64,000 nucleotides of DNA from Branchiostoma floridae (lineage: Eukaryota > Chordata > Leptocardii > Amphioxiformes > Branchiostomatidae). Below are positions 42,611-53,314 of this stretch, one piece after another. The DNA lies in contig NC_049992.1 of assembly GCF_000003815.2 (NCBI RefSeq), forward strand, positions 5,218,481-5,282,480, in the 5' to 3' direction. A program made the position numbers and the translations under genes. Under the pieces are notes generated by a model. It was given only the letters and a program-made list of their open reading frames with translations, was not told where the DNA came from and ran no database searches. Position 1 is the first letter of the stretch; the number at the start of each line of letters is the position of its first letter.

Positions 42611-44152
42611 TTACTGCTGTAAATCTAAACCTTCTGTAGAAGTAGTATTGTATATGTAGTTTGTGCAGCTTACCGTAGGTGCCTCGCATGTATAGAGGGC
42701 ATCTATCGCAGTAGTAGTGAGGTTTGATGTCGCGTAGTGCTCTGCGTTATTAGAGACGGAAGCAGTTTCTTGGTACAACTCGTTTGCAGAGTTTTCTAGT
42801 GGTGTGGACCGGCATTCACCGGAGTCAACCAACTGTCCGTGATTCAACTCTTGTGTAGAGATGCCGGTGCTCTGGTGAGGGGAGTTTACCAGCGGTAATG
42901 TACTCGTGATTTCTTGTGCAACTGGAGGTCCGTGGTTCGAATCTTGTGTAGAGGTACCGGTGTTCCGGTGCAGAGAGTTTTCCAGCGTTGACGTACGCGT
43001 CATTTCTGGTGCAACTGGAGGCCCATGGTTCGAACCTCCGGCAACATGTCCGTGGTATAAAGTGTTTTCGATGGGTGGAACGAGATGGCGAAGCCGGCGC
43101 AAGGGGAAGGAATGATGGTCGATGCCCACGTTGTTGGCAAGGTCCCTTCGATTGTAGCACAGAGTAATCGTGCGAGAGACGATGTAGGCAACGAACGCTA
43201 CGGTTAGAAAAATGACGATGTAACGAACTGTATGTTTTTCCTCTTTTTTGTCCTCGATGTCGGTTGATTCTGTGGGAGATGTCACGTTATACGGGCTGGT
43301 CTGGTTAGCACGAGTCGGGACCCCGGCTGAACAGTCCTGAAGGTAGGACTCTGTTGTGCTCACGTTCATCCACAGTTGGGTTTGTGTGGGAACAGTTTTT
43401 GAATCGCTGATGAGAAAAGTGCCGTTTTCCACGCTCGGAAGTTCGGTCTTGGCTGGCTCAGTGGTCGGTCCACAGTCCGTCATGTGTGTGGACAGAGTGG
43501 ACAATAGTCGACGACGCAGTTGACTTGGACTGGTGCATTGAAAACGTCCGGTCAGAACAATAAAACACGCGGCACACGAAGAACAACAGGCCTGTCGAGG
43601 ACCCCACTTACAGCCCTCTAAACACGCCAGTTTGTCGATCAGCCAGGAAAGCTCACAGTCGCAGTGAAACGGGTTCTCGTTGATTACTACGTTCACATGT
43701 GGCCATCCGAGAGCGTGTTTTGAGAACGATGTAAGTTTGTTCCCGCTCAAATTTACGTGACTCAGCTTTGGCAAATGCGCAATGACGGTGTCGAGTTGGA
43801 CGTACTTCAGTCGGTTTCCTTGCAGAGAGAAATCTTCTAAAGCTGGCAAGGCCCGCAGAGACATCCAGGACACGCTTTCGATGGAATTATAGCTCAGGTC
43901 TAAAGAGTACAGATACGGTAGTGGTGGAAAGGACGAGACGTTTCTGATGTTATTTTCAACGAGTTCGAGTCGCTCAGCGTTGGACGGTACATCACTGGGC
44001 CATGTCGCGAGGCCAAGCCTGTTACAGTAAACTGCCGAACGTATACCCACAGAAAAGAACGGTTTTCTCTTTTCCACAACGCATGGCAGACTGCTACATC
44101 CTAACAAACAAGATCCAAAGGCAACAAGCAACAAGAAGCCACTTACAGCCAT
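42611..44152 (-). CDS. LRR type I membrane protein, single coding exon
   Basis: 513 residues. Signal peptide MAVSGFLLLVAFGSCLLG; a Cys-containing N-cap (C24-C43); about four leucine-rich repeats (60-160) with LYSLDLSYNSIESV and KLSHVNLSGNKLTSF; LRR C-cap starting NPFHCDCELSWLI (160-227); Ser/Thr-rich juxtamembrane with sequons at 243, 263, 283 and 289; membrane segment 308-329; cytoplasmic tail of about 185 residues. The tail has three repeats of about 30 residues starting SNHGPPVAPE, SNHGPPVAQE and LNHGQLVDS. No TIR or Ig domain. It looks like a small LRR cell-surface receptor or adhesion protein; I do not recognise an ortholog. The extra CCSSCAAC in the C-cap is unusual. A 5'UTR intron is likely (donor near 44297). 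Confidence 0.9.
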   Translation of the reverse strand: MAVSGFLLLVAFGSCLLGCSSLPCVVEKRKPFFSVGIRSAVYCNRLGLATWPSDVPSNAERLELVENNIRNVSSFPPLPYLYSLDLSYNSIESVSWMSLRALPALEDFSLQGNRLKYVQLDTVIAHLPKLSHVNLSGNKLTSFSKHALGWPHVNVVINENPFHCDCELSWLIDKLACLEGCKWGPRQACCSSCAACFIVLTGRFQCTSPSQLRRRLLSTLSTHMTDCGPTTEPAKTELPSVENGTFLISDSKTVPTQTQLWMNVSTTESYLQDCSAGVPTRANQTSPYNVTSPTESTDIEDKKEEKHTVRYIVIFLTVAFVAYIVSRTITLCYNRRDLANNVGIDHHSFPLRRLRHLVPPIENTLYHGHVAGGSNHGPPVAPEMTRTSTLENSLHRNTGTSTQDSNHGPPVAQEITSTLPLVNSPHQSTGISTQELNHGQLVDSGECRSTPLENSANELYQETASVSNNAEHYATSNLTTTAIDALYTCEAPTVSCTNYIYNTTSTEGLDLQQ

Positions 44153-44200
44153 GTTTGTCCCAGAACTGAAATCTGGTTGTCAGCACCTACACTGGTCTGT

Positions 44201-46160
44201 CTATGACGATGTCTACAACGGACCGCTAAAACTAATTTAAAAGTGGCACACCCAAACTTGTTTCGGGTCTCAATTTGAGGCTGCGACCGTCTCTTACCTT
44301 CAAATGTTTTGAAGAATAGAAACAAACTGGATCCTCGAAACACTTTCTTCACTTTTTCTAGTGTACTATCAGTGGCGCGGAACAATAGACCTTGTTTGGG
44401 TGCATCTTGTTTTCAACAAGGACGTTATCATTCTATTTATATACTAGTATAACGTCCTTCCTTCATTATGCATGGTCAGTTTGATACCTAAATTGGATAC
44501 ATAAAAACATATGGCTTGGCTGTGCCAGACAATTTTCCTTCTTGTAGAAAGAAAACAATCTAAAAGGTTGGTATAGAAAATGGGGGGGGGGGTGCTACCG
44601 AGGGAGTCACCAACACAAACTGCAACCTATAATGTCCAGAACAGAAATATTCGTTTTTCCAAGAACAATTCCAGAGTGGAATAACCTGCGTGGTGCGGTG
44701 GTAGCGACCTGCCCGCTTTAATAGCCCGGCGACCTCAACTCCCCCTTACTTTGCTCCTGATTGGGTTATGTGGGGTTTATCTGATGCAAATGTAGATGTA
44801 GATGTAACGTTAGATGATTACAGTCCATGAGAAACCTACCATGTATGCACTTTTCAATGGCACTAGGGGTGGGTACCGGTACATAAAATTCAGGTCCGGT
44901 TCAGGTCCAGAGGATCAGGTCCAGGTCCGGATCTGAACCTGGACCTGATTCATTATGTGAAAACTTGTGAATAAACGATACTCAAAACAATGTTCCATTT
45001 TGCTACAGAGAAATCTGTTTTGTGTAGTATTCGACTCCCACTGGCGTTTTAAAAACCCTACAAGGCTATCCTCTGTACTAACTACCTCTGTACGATTGAC
45101 TGTAAAAGTTGGTAAAGATGACTATAGAGTCTGCTCTGCTTTGCTCTTGTTATTTGCCTAGACCGGTAACCCCGAAAACGTGCGAATGCCTGGCTTTATA
45201 ATCAGTTCAATTTCCAATCGGTCCAACATCCGGTCCACGGAATTTTTTCAGGTCCGTTTTTTCTGGACCGGCCGGTCCAATGAGAAAAACCGGTTTTGTA
45301 CTGGTACACCGTACCGATACCCAGCCCTAAATGGTACACATTAGGAACGTTAACACGTGTCGATACATTTTTGTAAGTTGATGCAAGGACTTAATACAGT
45401 ATACTAGTATATGGTTGAAGATATCCATATAATAGTTTAACTTGATGTCTACAACCAACAGTCAACACTTAAGTGGCACACCACAGCTTTTTTTTTTTCG
45501 GGTCTCACTTTCAGGCTGCGAATGTCTCTTACCTGAGAAATTTATATAATATGTAGAAACAAACTGAACCCTCGACACCCTTTCTTCCCTTTTTTTCTAG
45601 TGCACTATCACCAGCGCGGAACAACTATATAATAATAGACCTTGTTTGGGTGCATCTTGTTTTTAGCAAGGACGTTATGTAATTTTTTTTAAATTTTTGT
45701 ATAACGTTTATATCCTTATATAACGTCCTTGTTTTCAGTATGGTCAGTTTGACACCTTAATTGGATACATAAAAACATATGGCTTGGCTGTACCAGACAA
45801 TTTTCCAATCTAAAAGAGTGGTACAGAAAATTAAGTTTCAATAATTGTTTTTTTTTCTGATAGATACTGTCCAGGGCTTGGGCCAGGCGAGAGGTCGGTC
45901 CGTAGCTCGTGACCCCCCCCCCCCCCCCGCACACACACACGCACACACTTTGCCCCTGATGGGGTTATGAGGGGGTTACCTCATGTAGACGTAGCGGTTG
46001 ATGATGACACTTCAAGTATGAATGTTTGAACGGGACACATAAGGGATATGTGTACATAAGTTGAAGATATCCATCTATTAAGTCAACTTTATGTCTATAA
46101 TCAACGGTCAACACTTAACTAGTGCACCGGTACCCCAGCTTATTTTCGGTTCCAATTCCT
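44201..46160 (-). repeat. Duplicated 5' flank of the LRR gene
   Basis: Blocks starting 44201, 45447 and 46091 (gatgtctacaac or atgtctataatc) share a series of phrases. Copies A (44201-44815) and B (45447-46000) both hold gtggcacacc, tcgggtctca, gtctcttacc, tagaccttgtttgggtgcat, caaggacgttat and tggatacataaaaacatatg. Copy C is a short remnant. Read on the minus strand, A and B each contain a splice donor gtaagagac (exon ends at 44298 and 45533), so each could carry an untranslated first exon of the LRR gene. Confidence 0.75.
44864..45329. mobile_element. 466-base element with tgggtaccggtac ends
   Basis: Ends taggggtgggtaccggtaca and gtaccgatacccagccctaa are inverted repeats; inside are repeated aggtccaggtccgg and ggaccggccggtcc palindromes. 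Another full copy at 60706-61137 and a one-ended copy at 47036-47254. Inserted between copies A and B of the LRR 5' flank. Confidence 0.8.
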
Positions 46161-47035
46161 GCTAAAGGAAAAAAGGAGGTATGGGAATGGAGATGTATAT
46201 CCGTCTAGCTATGAGGACAATTGAGTTTTAGTTTCTTTTACCTCTGAAATTTTAGTAAAAGTCTTATTCGGTCAAAAATGGTGCGCACAACTGATGTTTC
46301 ACTTAAAATTGAAACCATCGCCTACAATATTTTACAAAAAATGATTTACAATGTCGAAATAGTAATCTAGAAGGCTGTAATTTGTAACCAAACCAATTAA
46401 CTTTCAAAACAGAAGTATATCTGGAAGTAAGATATACCTCTTTCGGATTGGTTTTGTGGAAAGAAGGAATAATATTTTCTAATTTAGTACACCCAAGCAA
46501 CACATGTTTTTATGTATCCAGGTTAGACATTCGCTTATATAACCTCATTGGTTGTACGAAAAAAAAAACAGATGCACGCGCGCAGACAATTTAAGATTGG
46601 CTATCTGATGACGTCCTACCCGGCCCCGGGGCCTGACCAAGCTGTTTGCGGCAAGGAAAATTTAAAGTTTACAATTATGCCGCAAATAAACACAAGACAA
46701 GCTGTTGAATTATGTTTGGCACAATTTATGTTTTTATCTTTTATATCATACTTATCGTTCCCGAAAGCTGCCCGACCGACCGCCTTTCAGGAAATGTGAC
46801 CGTCACATTTCCACAACGGTTAGCCTAATGCTAGGTAGGATACTAGAGGGCTTGTTTTGTAAGCGACCTCTCTTTGAGAGAAGGGGAACTAGTACTGTAA
46901 AAAGATTCTATATGTACTTTTACACAGCAGGACACATACATTTAAGGGGTACAATGAATTGCCTTTTACTAGTTCACATTATTTTTAGAGGTTTCAATGG
47001 CATGTGGAAGATGTGTAGTAGGGATTTTTTTTCCT

Positions 47036-47254
47036 GTAGGACCGGTCCGGAAAAACTGGACCTGAAAAAAAATTAGTGTACCGGATGTTGGACCTATTAG
47101 AAAATGAACAGATTACAAGCAGAGAAATTAATCATTATTTTGAGTATCGTCCATTCACAAACAATTAGGTCCAGGTTCACGTCCGCACTTAACCTGATCC
47201 TCTGGACCTGGACCGTACCTGGACCTGAATTTTCTGTACCGGTACCCACCCCTA
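47036..47254. mobile_element. Truncated copy of the tgggtaccggtac element
   Basis: Starts within aggaccggtccggaaaaact and ends at the complete end ctgtaccggtacccaccccta. The opposite terminus is lost. Confidence 0.7.
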
Positions 47255-48074
47255 ATGTGTAGTGTTTCATCAACCATATCACAATATTTTGAATGTCCAA
47301 CCTTCTTAATCCAAGTGGTCACTTTTCATCTCTGGCCGGTAGTTTATAGACGTAGGACCATCGTTCTGTGTGCATTCTCCTCGGAACTTTGGGAAACAAC
47401 TAGACTGTAAAAATATACATGTTACAAATACACGTTAGGATGAAAATGAGGTGACGCTAGTTACCTTTATCCTCAGGGTAACCTATATCCGTTACGGTGT
47501 TTGGGGATCGTTAAGTCGATGGAAAGTAGTTTCACATTACAAGAGAGAAAATGTTGACATTTGAAACTCATGTCGTTGACCTGAAATCTTTAAATACCCA
47601 GTTTTTTAAACTACGAATTTTGGTTACCCCACGGATTAAGGCGAACTAGCGTTACAATTAATGTCAGGATGAAAACTATGCATATTCGGTACAAATTAAT
47701 ATCCCATATAAACATGTGTAGACAATAACAGACATAGTGGTGGCGCACTCATGTTAACAATAAACATGTATACAAAATCGTGTATTAACAAGTTGAACGT
47801 AAAAGCATACATGAACACAAATTAGGATAAGGATATCATTAACTTAAAGTGCTTATGTTATCAAATTCAACATTTTCTGATTATATTCAGCTATAACAGT
47901 ATTATTCAATGAACAACGACGATTATTTGACAAAAATTTCTACTGAAGTTGTGAAGCTGTGTTTTTCCCCACCCGACCCAGCCCTGGGTTGAAGATTGTA
48001 TGTTTAATCTCCCACTTCTAAAAAACAGAGACATTAAAAATTGAACCGCCAACACTCTGGGCTCTTAGCGTTAT

Positions 48075-48315
48075 TTTGAATGAAGACCTTTATTGCACAT
48101 TTTTGCACACCGGGCTAAGTACAGGTCACAACAAGACATGATGAAAAGATACAGTTCATAGATACAAAATGAGACTATTGCTGGATAAATTCAACTTCTC
48201 CTCGCTTTTCTGTTATAGTGGAGATTAAAGAGCAGATATGTTTTATGATCGATACTTTGTCAAGTTGCATTATGAATATGAATTTTTCTACAGAACTTAG
48301 ATGTATGTTATTGTG
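48075..48315 (-). mobile_element. LINE 3'-end fragment
   Basis: On the minus strand it ends gtgcaataaaggtcttcat, as does the better copy at 49262-49612. Upstream text matches it loosely; it is non-coding here. Confidence 0.5.
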
Positions 48316-48364
48316 TTTATTACTAGCATGCCGAATCCGCGAATAGACAATTAACCGTGGTTAC

Positions 48365-48567
48365 CTTCCTGTCCCCCCACCGGCCCTTGTAGTTGAGCCA
48401 CGTCCAGGACCCGGTATAGCCTCCGTCTGGCAGGTACTTGGTGAAAGTGACGTTCTTCCACGTGTCCCATGCCGTGCCGTTACTGGTAATGTCGAGTATG
48501 TGCGAGTCAGGAATGAGCCTTCTCTTGTAATAATGGTCCCCGGGGGTGGCCCACAGGTTGTGGCTAT
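48365..48567 (-). CDS. Type II protein exon 10 (last found): VPS62 domain part 4
   Basis: 203 bases, phase 1 in, phase 0 out; acceptor taatacag, donor gtaacc. Encodes SHNLWATPGDHYYKRR and GTAWDTWKNVTF, ending YKGRWGDRK. VPS62 domains normally continue past this point. If the donor is not used, reading continues about 13 codons to a TAG. Confidence 0.85.
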
Positions 48568-51500
48568 CTGTATTAAAGAAACCGTTTCAGGTCACTTTTT
48601 GCCTTTGCCAGAATAGATAAGGTTATGTTTGGGCATGTTTGTGTGTCTGTACATTTGTGTTTGTGTGTGTGCGTCAACAGCATAACTCGAGAAGCCTTGG
48701 ATGGATGATATTTGGTAGGTGGGTAGGGGTCGGGAAAACGAAGGTCAAATTCAATAATGGGCCCCCTAGCAGCTTGCTAAGGTACTGCAGCGGAAACTCA
48801 AATTTTTTATATCTCGTGTTCTGGACATGCTGTGGTCATGATTTTTTTTTTGAACTGCAGGCGCCAGTTTCCTTTCAAACTTTGGACGGGAATAACTCTA
48901 CAACTTGTCGACGGATCGTCATGATTTGTAATATGTTTTATAATTGTAGAAAAATGCTAACACTTTAATTCCAACACGGAAATAAACTATAGGGACTTAC
49001 CCCTCTAAATTTTTGGTCAATCTCCGTCGACCTTGTTCACAGAACGACTCTTCTTTGTCTAGCAGTGACATCAGGAACAAGCCACTTTTGAAGGAGGTGG
49101 TCATAAGTATCAGAATGTCTATGTCACCCCCCGTCTCGGTGGGCTCTAATAATGTACACTGCCCCTTCACTCTTTTTTACCCTTTACTTCGGGACAGACA
49201 GAACATTGTGGCACTGCACACTAATATCCAAGCAGCTCTTACGATGCCATAAAATAATGATTGATGATGATTGAAGACCTTTATTGTACATTCATGCCTC
49301 GACGGGCTAGGTACAGGTCACTGATAACAGACATAACAGACATATGCAGAGACAACAAGATACAATTTAACTAATTGAATGTACTAGGCTAACAGGATGG
49401 TCGACATCTTCTCGCTTCTTTGTACAGGTGTAGATATAGGAACATATAATGTTTTATATACAGGGTTTATCTAGGCGCATCAAAAATAGAAATTTATCCG
49501 TTGCATTAAGATGTTTAAAATATGGGAACTCTTTTCTGATATGTTCATAAAGCGCAATTCGTTCCTCGTGGTACAATTTACAGTGTAAGATAAAATGCTG
49601 TTCATCTTCTACCTTAGATCACAAAATTGGCAGACTCTATGCTGCAGAGGAGTGCGGTTGTGCCTTCCAGTTTTTATATGATAATATCAAAGCTGGCAAA
49701 GGAGTACAGCCGGCCAAATTCAGACGGGCACCGTTAGCATGCGCTGATATAACAATGGAAACAACTGCAGCAGTACGGGTTCTAAGATACTCTAATAGTT
49801 TAAAGAATGTAGAATAATTACCGGCGGCTGAATACAAGATAGGATGCGTTCCCTCAGTTTGCACAGCTACTGCACCTTTCCTATACGTCCGCGATGCGGG
49901 GTCCCAGTTGTATGTACCTGGCAAATTATCATTATCAATAGAAGCTATCATGGTATGGGATTTTTTGACGTTATCTTATAAATATACGCATCTAATTCTA
50001 ACATGTCATTATTTGAAATGAAATACACTTAAAAAGAAAATGAACAAAGACTGCATAATGGTGGTCGATTGGTGTAAAAGCTAGCATGCAAAAGTGTAGC
50101 ACTGGTTGGCATCAGAATTTCCAGTCAGCAATTGAATATTTTCCGGCGCTTCATCAATAAGGCGAAAGTTATGACATAATGACCGCTTTTGGTGTATGAT
50201 AAGTGTCATTGTACTGAAAATTGACAGACCACTTCACCCCAAAAAGCAGTTACTCAAGCAGCTGGATATGATGCTAGAAACAGGTGTAGAACTTTACGTG
50301 CAGGCAAAAATTTATGTTGCCGTGTTGACGTACTCCCTCCCTGCTCTTGCCCGTCGTTCCCCACGTTTTCAGAAATACGTGGCGGACGTGGCCTCAAAAA
50401 AAAAAAAAACGTATGGACAAATTACACGTACGGCGGGTTGTGCCCCTAGCTTAAAGCTAAGGGCACATACATGCTTTCTACGTGCCAAAATGTGGGCAAT
50501 CGTTTGGGATCCGTAAGTGGTAAGTACCGCCTCCTACGAACTCGTAGGGAATCTGAGGGATTTTGGAGCACGCAGACACGCAGTAGAGCTTTACGTGCAG
50601 GCAAAACTTTATGTTGCCGTGTTGACGTACTCTCTCCCTGCTCTTGCCAGTCGTTCCCCACGTTTTCAGAAATACGTGGCGGACGTGGTCTCCAAAAAAC
50701 GTAAGGCGGGTTGTGCCCTTAGCTTTAACCCTTAAACTGCCAGAGTTTTAGCCTTATAAAGTGCTATCAGTGCCAGGGTGGGCCGCTGACCTCCAAAAAG
50801 AAACCCCCGAACAAGGCCGAAGTCCCTAACTTCCGGAGTTCGTGCGCTATGTGCGCGCAAAGCTGCTACTTCGGGGGAATACGCTTTCCCGGATATATCC
50901 GGGCGCGGCACACAGGACATGTATATGTGTGCCGTATATATCCGGGCTTGGCAATTTAAGTGTTTTAACATTCATCATGATCGTACCTTCGTGCTTATAT
51001 GCAGGATTGATAAAGATGCTCCTTGGGTGTCCGCCCACCAGACGAAGGGTCATGTGTTCCCAGTCGCCCACGTGACGCAGGACACCCCTCATACCGCCCA
51101 TGCAGGTGCCCCACAGCGACCACAAACCTGATGAAAAAAAAGTTATTAAAATATTCATTATTCAATAAGAGTTCGGCGATTCATACCTCCATGAAATGTT
51201 TAGAGCTTTTGTAAATTTTATGCAAATGACCATGATTTATGCATGGTGATGTTCATAATTGACTAACCTGCAAATGTCATAAGTATAAATTTCCCATCAT
51301 TAATCATTAAGCGGTTTTGCAATTTCCACATATATTATGCAAATCAGTTCCTCATTAGCATATTTGGTATCTGCTAATGTTCCATCTAACATAATTTACA
51401 TGTGTTACATTTATTGAAGCCCAGTTATTAAAAGCAATGTAGTTATGCGATTCTCACATCAATTATGCAAATTAAGTCCTCATTTGCATAACATTTATAT

Positions 51501-52780
51501 CATTATGAACATCTTTGACTAAGCTACCCGTATGCCTAAAATGATGTCAATCCGTCATTCCTTTCTGCAGTTGTTCCGCAAAACCGGAAGTTGTGCTGCA
51601 GTACCAAGGGAAGCCGCTAGGGAGCCCCAAATCTAATCATTTCCAGCTTTCATTCCACCAACGCACCAAGTATAAAATCAGTCCATCCAGCCGTTTTTGA
51701 GTTATCTTGAAACAGACAAACACTAGTGAAAATATAACCCCCTTGAAATTTCATGGAGGTAATAATAATGATGTCGTGTGTATTTGCAGCCAGTAGGTAC
51801 CCAATGTGTTGAGTAATGAGGCTGATTTATGTGGTCGCTTCCAAGAGCACGGGACCCCCGGTTTACGCTATTTGAAGGGTTATAAGAATTTTCTTGAGAA
51901 AACAGTAAGACTAACGTCACATTTCCACAAAAGGGCCCAGCCGGGCTGTTTGGGGGACCAAAAGGACTATATTAAAGACAAGAAAATACAAAACGGACCA
52001 AAAATAATTCAACAACATGCCTTGTGCATATTTATTGGCATAAACCCTACGGATAAAAAGCAGAACAAGAGTTATTAGAAAAGGAAGTTCCGCTGCAGTA
52101 CCTTAGGAAGCCACTAGGGGGCCGTTATCGAAGTTGACCTACATGTCCCCGACCCACCTACCGTTGAGACGCAGACAGACAGACAGACACGCTCAAAACA
52201 TAACCATCTTTCACATACTAAAGGACTTTTCGCGGTGTATTTAAGTTCGCTGTAACACCATAGACTAATACCATAATAGAAAAATGTTCGCGGTGGTTTT
52301 AAGTTCGCGGTAAGGTGGTCACCGCAAAAACCGCAAACATTAATCCACCGCAAAAATTTCTGCATTTACAGTAACTTACCAGGGCAGGCTGGGTCCGGTC
52401 CGTTGTAGGGGTAGAACATCCAGTAGAAGATGTCTGTAGTGATCGAGTTGATCGGCCTCACAATAGCGTACACGGGAGGCTGGCGGGTAGGTCCGATCTC
52501 CTCTCCGTGGAAGAAAGGCAGGCTGTCTTCGTCAGATCGCCGCCACCCGGTGGTGCTCATGTGACAGGACTCAGAACACGTGGGGAGGGTCGACGCGTTG
52601 CTGGAGTAGACTTTATGACCGTCGTGAACAGCGACGTTTTCGAGATGGAAGTCGACGCTGGAAGGTTTGTACCTCTCACCCTTCGCCAGCCAGATTTTAG
52701 GCGCGTACTTGGTCACTAGATCCTCCAGCTGGTCATCTCTGACAGGGGTCACTGTAGCGATGAAAATTGTAAGAGGTATA

Positions 52781-52816
<36 letters not shown>

Positions 52817-53281
52817 CCTCTGATAATCTTTATATTTATGGATATATGGACGTGACATAAATAAATATATTAGATAGAGATAAAGAGGGAGAGAAAGAGA
52901 GAGAGAGAGAGAAGCCGTACATAAATCGGCATATATATATATAAAGACAGAGTTGCAGTATATATATCTATTATATATATACAGAGAGACAGAGACACAG
53001 AAAGATAATGTGTGACCAAAATAAAAAAGACAGCTATAGAGAGACAGACATCTGAGAGAGAGAGAGAAAGAGACAGCAGAGAGAGAGAGGAAGAGAGAGA
53101 GAGAGAGGAAGAGAGAGAGAGAGGAAGAGAGAGACAGAGACAGAGAGACAGCAGAGAGAGAGAGAGGAAGAGAGAAGGAGAGAGAGGGGAAGAGAGAGAG
53201 GAAGAGAGAGAGAGAGTGTGTGAGAGAGAGAGGAAGAGAGAGTGAGAGTGAGAGAGAGAGAGAGAGTGAGAGAGAGAGAGT

Positions 53282-53314
<33 letters not shown>

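Noticed and set aside
44143-44385. 80-codon minus-strand frame overlapping the LRR start
   Set aside because: Out of frame with the LRR protein, no domain, and it covers the candidate 5'UTR intron.
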